From the NCBI GenBank assembly GCA_903857255.1, contig CAIODY010000013.1:1-64000 (forward strand): DNA of 64,000 nucleotides, in the 5' to 3' direction. The notes under the pieces are model-generated. The model did not search any database, was not told where the DNA came from, and saw only the letters and a list, made by a program, of their open reading frames with translations. Positions 19,158-27,900 of this stretch are shown one piece after another; the stretch's first letter is position 1, and every line of letters begins with the position of its first letter. Origin of the DNA: an uncultured bacterium (GTDB lineage: Bacteria; Bacteroidota; Bacteroidia; Chitinophagales; CAIODY01). The position numbers and the translations under genes were made by a program.

Positions 19158-21317
19158 ATGAAAACACGTTCAAACAAAGTACTTAATAGTACTATTAAAA
19201 TCGTTGCGATTCTGCTGCTACAATTAGTAGTGGTAGTTTATGCAACCAAAGCAGCTACTCAAGCTGCAGGCTATAGTCATGCTTTAATTTTGAATAATGG
19301 CAATGTTTACGCATGGGGAAACAATGACCATGGGCAATTAGGCAATGGCACAAAAACAAATAGCACTTCACCCATTCAAATAAAAAACTTGACGAACGTA
19401 ATTTCGGTTGCGGCTGGTTATTATTTTTCAGTAGCATTAACAGTTGAAGGGAAAGTTTATACTTGGGGAGCCAATACCACAGGGCAATTGGGCACCGATA
19501 TTATGTTTGAATCTTTATCACCCGTTGAAGTAGAAGGTTTGAGAAATATTAAATCAATTGCTGCTAATGGTGACCATGTTTTAGCATTGAGCACCAAAGG
19601 CGAAGTATTTGCTTGGGGCGGAAATGATGATGGCGAAGTTGGTATCAACAGTTTAGATAATCAATACAAACCAGTAGAATTGCAAGGCTTAGAAAAAATA
19701 AACAATGTTTTTTGTGGCGTTGGTAATTCATTTGCCATTGATGCCAAAGGAAATGTATTTGCTTGGGGCAATAATGAACAAAGTCAGTTAGGCATTGGAA
19801 ACTCCATCAATCAATTGAAACCCACAATGGTAGCTGCTTTGAAAAATATCACTCAAATTGCTGCTGGAAAATTTCACACTTTGGCATTGGATAGCCGAGG
19901 AAATATTTTTGCATTTGGCAGAAATGATAAAGGTCAGTTAGGCTTAGAAGATTTGATGAATCGAACAACACCAACTTTAGTAAATTCATTATCGCTCATT
20001 AAAAATATTGCTAGCGGCGATGACCATTGTGTTGCTATTTCAAGCGAAGGACAATTATTTGTTTGGGGCGATAACGAACAATTTCAATGCGGTTTTATTG
20101 GTGCAACATTTCCTAAACCGACCTTAATAAATGAATCAACCAATTTCTTAAACATCGCTTGCGGTGCTAACTTCAGCTTAGTTTCAAAATCAAACGGTAA
20201 TGTGTTTGTTTGGGGAAGCAACAGTGATGGACAATTAGCCACCACTTATGCCAACGTAAAAAACAGCATTGTTACTGTTCGTAATTTAAAACTGAATAGC
20301 CCCGTTGTTATCTCTTCAAAATTATTACATAGCATAGTGGTAACTGCTGATGGAAAAATCACTACAAGCGGTAATAATGAATATGGTCAATTAGGCGAAG
20401 GCGATATGAGCAACATAAATTTAAGCGAATTAAAAAACGTGATTTATGCTGCCAGCGGCTCGTATCATTCAGTTGCATTAACAGCTGAAGGAAAAATTTA
20501 TTGCTGGGGTGTGAATGGCTATGGTCAAGTTGGCGATACAGATGCGTTGCAAGTGAATCATCCTTTTTTGATAAATGAATTAACCAACATCAAACAAGTG
20601 GCTGCTGGCGCACATCACACTTTAGCCTTGTGTGCTGATGGAACAGTGTGGTCATGGGGTTCAAATAAATATGGTCAGTTGGGGATTGCAGGCATAACAA
20701 TAAGCCGCAAACCCATTCAAATCAAAGGATTGAAAGATGTTGTGAAAATTGTAGCTGGCGAAAAACATAGTTTGGCAATCACCTCCAATGGTAGTGTGTA
20801 TGCTTGGGGTGCGAATGATGTAGCACAATTAGGTGTTGGCAGAATTGCAAATTCGAGCAAGCCAGTAAAAGTTGAAATGCCTGCTGTGGTTGATATTGCC
20901 TGCGAATTCAATCACACCATTGCTATTTCAGCCGATGGAAATGTATATGCTTGGGGTTATAACGACCAAGGTCAAATTGGTGATGGCACCATCACTAATA
21001 AATTTTATCCAACCATTGTAAACGGCATCAGCAATGTGAAGAAAGCCGCTGTGGGAGCTAATCATAGCATTGCATTGTTGGGTGATGGCACCATTGAAAC
21101 ATGGGGAAATAATTCAAAAGGACAGTTTGGAAATAGCGAAATCAGAATTTCTAAAACACCAATTTTACAAAGTGATGTAAAAGATGTTTCTGCTTTATCA
21201 TGTGGTTATAACAAAACTATTTTAACCAATGGTCAAGGAAATACTAACAACTTCGGGCAAGTTGATGTGAAAGATATTAGCAACACTGCAAGTGCTTCAC
21301 CTGCTGGTATTCAATAA
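19158..21317 (+). CDS. RCC1-repeat (regulator of chromosome condensation-like) beta-propeller protein, exported
   Basis: N-terminal hydrophobic segment, then about 13 repeats such as VYAWGNNDHGQLGNGTKTNSTSPIQI, VYTWGANTTGQLGTD, VFAWGNNEQSQLGIGNS. Confidence 0.93.
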   Translation: MKTRSNKVLNSTIKIVAILLLQLVVVVYATKAATQAAGYSHALILNNGNVYAWGNNDHGQLGNGTKTNSTSPIQIKNLTNVISVAAGYYFSVALTVEGKVYTWGANTTGQLGTDIMFESLSPVEVEGLRNIKSIAANGDHVLALSTKGEVFAWGGNDDGEVGINSLDNQYKPVELQGLEKINNVFCGVGNSFAIDAKGNVFAWGNNEQSQLGIGNSINQLKPTMVAALKNITQIAAGKFHTLALDSRGNIFAFGRNDKGQLGLEDLMNRTTPTLVNSLSLIKNIASGDDHCVAISSEGQLFVWGDNEQFQCGFIGATFPKPTLINESTNFLNIACGANFSLVSKSNGNVFVWGSNSDGQLATTYANVKNSIVTVRNLKLNSPVVISSKLLHSIVVTADGKITTSGNNEYGQLGEGDMSNINLSELKNVIYAASGSYHSVALTAEGKIYCWGVNGYGQVGDTDALQVNHPFLINELTNIKQVAAGAHHTLALCADGTVWSWGSNKYGQLGIAGITISRKPIQIKGLKDVVKIVAGEKHSLAITSNGSVYAWGANDVAQLGVGRIANSSKPVKVEMPAVVDIACEFNHTIAISADGNVYAWGYNDQGQIGDGTITNKFYPTIVNGISNVKKAAVGANHSIALLGDGTIETWGNNSKGQFGNSEIRISKTPILQSDVKDVSALSCGYNKTILTNGQGNTNNFGQVDVKDISNTASASPAGIQ

Positions 21318-21321
21318 ATTT

Positions 21322-22158
21322 TTAAACAAAAATTTCATCTGCCATCATAATCGCTTCGGCTAATTTTTCACCGTTCAATTTTAAATTTTCTTGTCCGAAA
21401 AATTGAATCATATTTTCAGTAGGCATGTTTCCTGTTAATTTATCTGTTGCCATTGGGCAGCCACCAAAACCTTTGAGTGCACCGTCAAACCGCTTGCAGC
21501 CTGCGTTGTAAGCCGCATCAATTTTTTCTTTCCAAGTATCTGGCGTAGTGTGTAAGTGTGCGCCAATTTCCATTTGCGGATAAAGCGGTATTAAATGCTT
21601 AAATAAATAAGAAATATTTTCAGGATTGCTTACACCTATTGTATCGCTCAATGCAACAATTTTGACGCCAAGCGAATTCATTTTTGCTACCCAATTCGCA
21701 GCAATTTCAGGCGAATATTCATCGCCATACGGATTGCCAAAACCCATGGAAATATAAATAACGAGTTGCTTATTTTTTTGCAAGCAGATTTTTTGAATGG
21801 CTTCAACGCTGCTTAAACTCTGCTCAATCGAGCTGTTGGTGTTTCGTTGTTGGAAGGTTTCGGAAATTGAAAATGGGAAACCAACAAAACTAATTTCATC
21901 ATATTGCGCTGCTTCTTCAGCCCCACGAACATTAGCAACAATGGCTAATAATTTAGTGTTGGTTAATTTCAATTTTGGTAACACATCTTTCGTATCAGCC
22001 AATTGCGGAATTGCTTTTGCCGAAACAAAACTTCCAAAATCTAACGTGTCAAAACCCACTTGCAATAAGGTGTTGAGGTAATTTATTTTTTTTTCGGTAG
22101 GAATAAAATGTTCCCAACCTTGCATGGCATCACGTGGGCATTCAATTATTTTTATCAT
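21322..22158 (-). CDS. Hydroxymethylglutaryl-CoA lyase
   Basis: IECPRDAMQGWEHFIPTEKKINYLNTLLQVGFDTLDFGSFVS; GNPYGDEYSPE; ALSDTIGVSNPENI; RFDGALKGFGGCPMATDKLTGNMPTE. Confidence 0.92.
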   Translation of the reverse strand: MIKIIECPRDAMQGWEHFIPTEKKINYLNTLLQVGFDTLDFGSFVSAKAIPQLADTKDVLPKLKLTNTKLLAIVANVRGAEEAAQYDEISFVGFPFSISETFQQRNTNSSIEQSLSSVEAIQKICLQKNKQLVIYISMGFGNPYGDEYSPEIAANWVAKMNSLGVKIVALSDTIGVSNPENISYLFKHLIPLYPQMEIGAHLHTTPDTWKEKIDAAYNAGCKRFDGALKGFGGCPMATDKLTGNMPTENMIQFFGQENLKLNGEKLAEAIMMADEIFV

Positions 22159-22187
22159 GTTGTAAAATTAAACAACCAAAATTATTT

Positions 22188-22237
22188 TTTGTTTTTTTGT
22201 AAATGTAAAGTATGTTTGACGTAAGATATACTTTACA
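22188..22237 (+). promoter_or_regulatory. Promoter with overlapping palindromic operator half-sites upstream of the XRE/membrane protein pair
   Basis: TTTG (22188-22191), 19 nt, TATGTTTG (22211-22218); tgtaaagtat (22204-22213) and atactttaca (22228-22237) are perfect inverted repeats, the second abutting ATG at 22238. Confidence 0.65.
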
Positions 22238-22645
22238 ATGAATCGAAAACCATTTTTATTACCCAATTATTTTAAGTGGATTGGTCCTGCAATATTAGTA
22301 TTGACAGTGGCTACAATCATTATTGCGAATGTTGCTTTTGATTTTAATTTCGTTAAAATTATTTGGCTAAAATTGATTGTAAAAATATTGATTGCTTTAT
22401 CATTCATGCTATTCATTTTAGCAAAAGAAAAAGTAGAAGATGAATTTATTATGCAATGCAGATTACGAGCCATGGCAGGAATTTTTATTCTAAATTTTTT
22501 CTGCTCCATTTTTAGCGAACTTACCAAAACTTATTGCCCAACATTTTTCACACCCATTTTTGGTTCACTTTTCGGTGTAGGTGTTTTTCAAGCCATGATG
22601 TATATCACTACTTTTTATTCTTTGAAAAAAGGCTACGCTCAATAA
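22238..22645 (+). CDS. Small membrane protein (4 TM) paired with an XRE regulator
   Basis: 135 aa, mostly hydrophobic segments; stop codon directly followed by the ATG of the XRE gene. Confidence 0.8.
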   Translation: MNRKPFLLPNYFKWIGPAILVLTVATIIIANVAFDFNFVKIIWLKLIVKILIALSFMLFILAKEKVEDEFIMQCRLRAMAGIFILNFFCSIFSELTKTYCPTFFTPIFGSLFGVGVFQAMMYITTFYSLKKGYAQ

Positions 22646-22846
22646 ATGCAAAACAACTTAAAAGAATATCGTGATGCTGCTGAATTGACTCAAGAACAAT
22701 TAGCTGATAAAGTGGGCGTAAGCCGCCAAAGTATTATCTCTATTGAGAAAGGGCAATATATTCCGACCACAGTTTTAGCATTGAAATTGGCTAAGGCTTT
22801 AAAATTAAAAGTGGAAGATTTATTCGTGTTGGAAAAAGGCGATTGA
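22646..22846 (+). CDS. Small XRE-family HTH transcriptional regulator
   Basis: NNLKEYRDAAELTQEQLADKVGVSRQSIISIEKGQYIPTTVLALKLAKALKLKVEDLFVLE. Confidence 0.95.
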   Translation: MQNNLKEYRDAAELTQEQLADKVGVSRQSIISIEKGQYIPTTVLALKLAKALKLKVEDLFVLEKGD

Positions 22847-22889
22847 TTTTCATTTGAAAATCTTTCAATTTTTACTCTTCATAAAAATT

Positions 22890-22897
22890 TATCTTTG
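22890..22897 (+). promoter_or_regulatory. Predicted -7 element (TATCTTTG) of the OmpA-family gene
   Basis: Matches TAnnTTTG, 19 nt upstream of ATG 22917. Confidence 0.5.
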
Positions 22898-22916
22898 CTT
22901 CCATCGTTAATTCATT

Positions 22917-24941
22917 ATGCAAAGAATTTTCATTTTCATTTTATTGATTTCATCCAGTTTATGCTTGATTAAATGTTCGGGCGAAAAAGATGTAGAACTA
23001 ACTGGCGATAGGGCTTTTGAGCAAAAACAATTTTTGGTATCGGCAAAATTATTGCAAGATGAAATGCAAACCGATGATGTAAAAACTGCTCACGAAAAAA
23101 CTTTGAAAGTGGCGCAATGTTACGATTATGCCAACAAAACCAAAGAGGCAGCCGATTGGTACGAAAAATATTATACCATCACCAAAGAACCAGCCTATTT
23201 TTATAAGCACATCGAAAAGTTGAAAGCCACTAACAATTATGAAAAGTGTGAGGAGGAATTAAAAGATTTTATCAAAATAAATCCAGCAGAAAAAATAAAA
23301 GCCGCTTATGAAATTCAACAATGCCAAAACGCTGATGAATGGCTCACTTTGCCTTCGATGTATTTGATAAAAAAAATTGACAGCGTAAATACTTTCAGAA
23401 ATGAATATGCGCCAGTTGCTTTTGAAAAAAATAAATTAGTTTTTACTTCGGATAGAAGTGCAGCGACAGGCGATGAAAAATATGGTTGGACGGGCGAAAA
23501 ATTTAGCGACTTATTTATTGCAGAAATGAAAGATGGGAAATTTCAACGCCCACGAAAATTCAGTCAAATCCTTAATACGCCTGCACACGAAGGCACATGC
23601 ACGTTTACAAGAAATTTTAACGGAATAATTTTCACAAGATGTGGAAGTGCCAACAGCACCGACGATTTTTGCCAACTCTTCATCAGCGAACGCCAACCCG
23701 ATGGCGAATGGAGTGAAGGCACAAAATTATTATTGTTTGGCAATGAGGATACTTTGCAAAATGTTGGTCAGCCTTTTTTAACTGAAGATGGCAAAAGCCT
23801 TTATTTCAGTAGTGATGCGGCTGGTGGATTTGGCGGAAAAGATTTGTATGTGTGCAGCAAAACTGCGAATGGCTGGAGCAAGCCACGAAATTTAGGCGGC
23901 ACTGTAAATAGCAGTGGTGATGATGTTTTTCCGTATGTACGCAAAGATGGTACTTTGTTTTTTTCATCCAATGGGCACGGTGGAATGGGCGGCTTGGATA
24001 TTTTTATGTGCATGAAAAATGGCAGCAAATTCAGTCAGCCATTTAATTTGAAATCACCGCTAAATAGTGGTGCTGATGATTTCGGATTCACATTTGTGCA
24101 ATACAACGAAAAAGGAATCAACGATACTTTGATGGGCTGGGGCTATATTTCATCGCCCAGAACTGGCGGCAAAGGCGGCGATGATATTTATAAATTTGAA
24201 TTGAAAAAAGAAAAAGTTTATACTTTTTGGTTGAGCGGAAATATTTCATCTAATAAATATGAAGACCCGAAAGACCCAAAAAGCAAGGTGATTGATACGT
24301 TGCCAATTCAACATGCGTTTGTACAATTATTTGAAGTAAATAAAACAACTGGCATGCAACACTTGGTGGATGCGGATTCTACGGATAAAGATGGTGCTTA
24401 TACTTTTCAAATTGAAAAAGGAAAGGATTATAAATTAGCAGTAGCGAAGAAAAATTATTTCAATAAATCCGATGTGGTTTCTTCTAAAAATTTAGAAGCC
24501 AAAGGTGAAGACTCACGAATTTTTGTTTACAAAGATTTGCGATTAGAGCACATCATCAAAAACAAAATGATTGAGATTCCGAACATTTTTTATGATTTGG
24601 ATAAATGGAATATTCGTCCAGATGCCGCAGCAGTATTGGATTCGCTGGTTGTGCCATTAATGGAAGAAAATCCAACTTTAAAATTTGAGTTAGGCTCACA
24701 TACCGATTCACGAGGCAATGATGAATACAATATGACTTTGAGTCAAAAACGTGCTGATGCCGTTGTGGAATATTTAATTCAAAAAGGAATCAACGCCGAA
24801 CGCTTGATAGCAAAGGGTTATGGCGAAACCCAAATTATTAATCGCTGTACAAATGGTGTTGATTGTAGTGAAGAAGAACATCAACAAAACCGCCGAACAA
24901 CATTTAAGGTGTTGGATGAAAAAGTGGAAGAGCAAAAATAA
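22917..24941 (+). CDS. OmpA-family outer membrane protein with PD40/WD40-like propeller
   Basis: Lipoprotein-like N-terminus; LYFSSDAAGGFGGKDLYV, LFFSSNGHGGMGGLDIFM; OmpA C-term NIFYDLDKWNIRPDAAAVLDSLV...LGSHTDSRGNDEYNMTLSQKRADAVVEYLIQKGI. Confidence 0.93.
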   Translation: MQRIFIFILLISSSLCLIKCSGEKDVELTGDRAFEQKQFLVSAKLLQDEMQTDDVKTAHEKTLKVAQCYDYANKTKEAADWYEKYYTITKEPAYFYKHIEKLKATNNYEKCEEELKDFIKINPAEKIKAAYEIQQCQNADEWLTLPSMYLIKKIDSVNTFRNEYAPVAFEKNKLVFTSDRSAATGDEKYGWTGEKFSDLFIAEMKDGKFQRPRKFSQILNTPAHEGTCTFTRNFNGIIFTRCGSANSTDDFCQLFISERQPDGEWSEGTKLLLFGNEDTLQNVGQPFLTEDGKSLYFSSDAAGGFGGKDLYVCSKTANGWSKPRNLGGTVNSSGDDVFPYVRKDGTLFFSSNGHGGMGGLDIFMCMKNGSKFSQPFNLKSPLNSGADDFGFTFVQYNEKGINDTLMGWGYISSPRTGGKGGDDIYKFELKKEKVYTFWLSGNISSNKYEDPKDPKSKVIDTLPIQHAFVQLFEVNKTTGMQHLVDADSTDKDGAYTFQIEKGKDYKLAVAKKNYFNKSDVVSSKNLEAKGEDSRIFVYKDLRLEHIIKNKMIEIPNIFYDLDKWNIRPDAAAVLDSLVVPLMEENPTLKFELGSHTDSRGNDEYNMTLSQKRADAVVEYLIQKGINAERLIAKGYGETQIINRCTNGVDCSEEEHQQNRRTTFKVLDEKVEEQK

Positions 24942-24957
24942 TTCTTGCTATTTTTTT

Positions 24958-27900
24958 TTATCTAATCAAAGTAACATTACCTGCAATAGGGAATAAAGTG
25001 CCGTCAACACATTCTACTTGTAATTGGTACATGTAAACACCACTCATCATTGGTTTCCCGTTAAAAGTACCATCCCATCCAGCTTCAGGCTTTCCTATTT
25101 GCACATGCTCGGCTTTGAAAATTTCATTTCCCCATCTATCGTAGATTCTTAAAAATTGCAATTCCTTTATACCACTTCCTAATACGTAGAAAAATCTGTT
25201 TTCAAATTTAGCAGTTGGTTTTGGTTCAAAAGCATTTGGAATATAGAGCGATTTATTTTTATCGCACAAAACAATGAATGTAATTTGTGAGGTGTCCAAG
25301 CAACCATATTCATCCGTAAATTTCACTTGGTAAGTGGTATTGACATCTGGGAAAACTGTTGGGGAATAACAATTCAAACAACTGATATTATAGTCGGGCA
25401 GCCACTGCAAAGTACCGTTGTTAGTGGTATCTGGCTTAATGTTATATTGCTGACCAGCATAAATATTTACTGATGAAGGTGAGATAGAAATTTTTGGTGG
25501 CGGAAAAACATGTACATGAATATCAACGCTATCTTGATTACAATTGCCTGTGATAACCACCCTATAGGTTTCATTGCCAGTAACTCTAACTTTAATTTTG
25601 GGTAGCGTTGAAATAATTTGGTGGGTACTCATTTGAATCCATTGATAACTCAAGCCACCATTAGCAAACAAATGAATACTATCACCCACACACACCAGTG
25701 TATCATGCCCTGCATCAGGAACAATAAAATTGCGGACAGTTAAAACTATTTTGTTGGTGTCTTTGCAGCCCCATTGATTTACAACAGCCAGAGAAAAACT
25801 ATCTTTCTGGAAAATGGTAATTGTAGGTTGAGCAATAAAATTATTGGGATGAAAAATGTTGGTACCTGTAGGTAAAAACCAGTTGTAATTCGACCCAACT
25901 TGCGGCGGGCAGCCTAATTTGAAAGGTATTCCGGGGCAAATAGAATCGTTAGCACCAGCGCATGCCAATGGAATTGGATTGACAGTAAAAGTATCTTGCA
26001 ACGAAGATGAACAATTGTATTTGTTGGTGATGGTATAAGTTGCAGTATAATCTGCTGGCGTTGTTCGGCTGGTGTTGTAATATGTTTTCAAGAAATGATT
26101 AGGTGCAATATTCGATTGATAATTTGCCGAACCATCACCAAAATTAATTTGATAATTCACGATGCCGATGTTAGCGTTATTATCAGTAAAAAAAGTTTGC
26201 AACGGATTGCAACTTTGTGTAGAACCTTTAGAAATGGCTACTGGCGGCAGTTTAGAGATACACACTTGTTTTGTTAAACTATCAAAACATCCCGAAATAT
26301 TTTTTGCATAAAACTTAGTTGTGAAACAAGTATCGCTTACACCATTTGGTAAATTATAGTTGTGTGAAACAATTGTGTTGGTGGTAGAAAAATTAGTTGT
26401 ATTGCCATCGCCAAAATCCCATTTACAAATTAATCCAGTAGATGGTAATGAAGTGCTTTGAAAATAAGTTGTACCACTATTTCCGCAAATAGTATCATGA
26501 ATAATATTGAACGACATAATAAAATTGCTTAGCACCACTACCACTTTTATCTGGCTAGTATCAATGCAATTGTAAATGGAACTATCTACCAAAACAATTT
26601 GATAAGTGCCAATTGAAGTATAGCAATATTGAGGGTTTCGGGCTGTATCAACAGGGGTTAAACTATTCCAATTAAAATACCAGTGGTAGTTTTTTACAGG
26701 GTCAGGATTGATAGATAAGTTGGTGAAATGCACACAACCATTGGTACAAATTGTATCAGGAATTGAACTGAATTGTGCGATTGGATAAGCATGAACTCTT
26801 ACAAATGGTTTCAAAATTGTATCAAAACAACCATGCAATGATTCGATAATCAATTTCATCGAATAAGAGCCTGGTGTGGTGATAATCACATGCGGAATGT
26901 GATGAAAATAAGAAGCGAATAAATTGTTGTTGGCATCATAAATATACCATTGATAATGCGCCGTATCAATAGGATACAAGCTGGCTATGGATGAATCAAT
27001 CATGGTTACATCAGCTTTGCCACAAAAATCTTTGAGGTAAGGTGTCCAACTAAAATTGGCAATTGGTCCATCAATATGCACTGTATCAGCTACTGGATAA
27101 CTACATCCGATGCCATCATCAATAAATGCTTGCACCAATTGATGACCAATAACAAAATAACGATGACAAAAATTATAAACTCCAGAACCATTGTGTGGCA
27201 ATACATCAAACGAACCATCAGGATATTTGATGATTGGATTTTGAGTTGAGTTGGTTACTAATGTGCAGCAAATTGAATCGCCTACACAACCATATACATT
27301 GCTGCATTGCAAATGTCCGATTGGTCCTGATACATGCAATGGTTTACAAATTGAATCGCTGCAACCAAACAAACTTGTCACTTTCCAGCAAATCGTATAA
27401 TCGCCTGGATAACCAACAGGAATGCCCACTTTGTGAGGAATGCCAATGGGCGAATTTCTACTGTAATTAAATGTTGCGTAAAAATTTAGCGGTGCTGATG
27501 ACATCGAAACGGTGAGTTGGTCGTAAGCACCAGTTGTGATATTAAGCAACGAATCAAAAGAACCCGGACATGAAATGGTATCTGCGCCTGAAAAATTTGC
27601 AATAGGATTTGACACATGAATTTTTACACAAGTATCTGCCGAACAACCATAAATATTGGTCAAATGCAAATTGATATAATGATAACCTGCTGTGTTGAAG
27701 GTTTGCGAAAAAGTTGAAGTGCTTGAAACACAAGTGCCAACAGTGGTACAAGCTGTGTTGCTCATAGTCCAACATCGTGTTGAAATTATGCCTGTTGAGC
27801 AATCAGATAAATTTATTGTAGCACCAATGCACACGGCTGTATCGGTGTAACCGCTGATGCATGGCGTGATTCCGTTGATTGAATTAATAGTAATAGTGCC

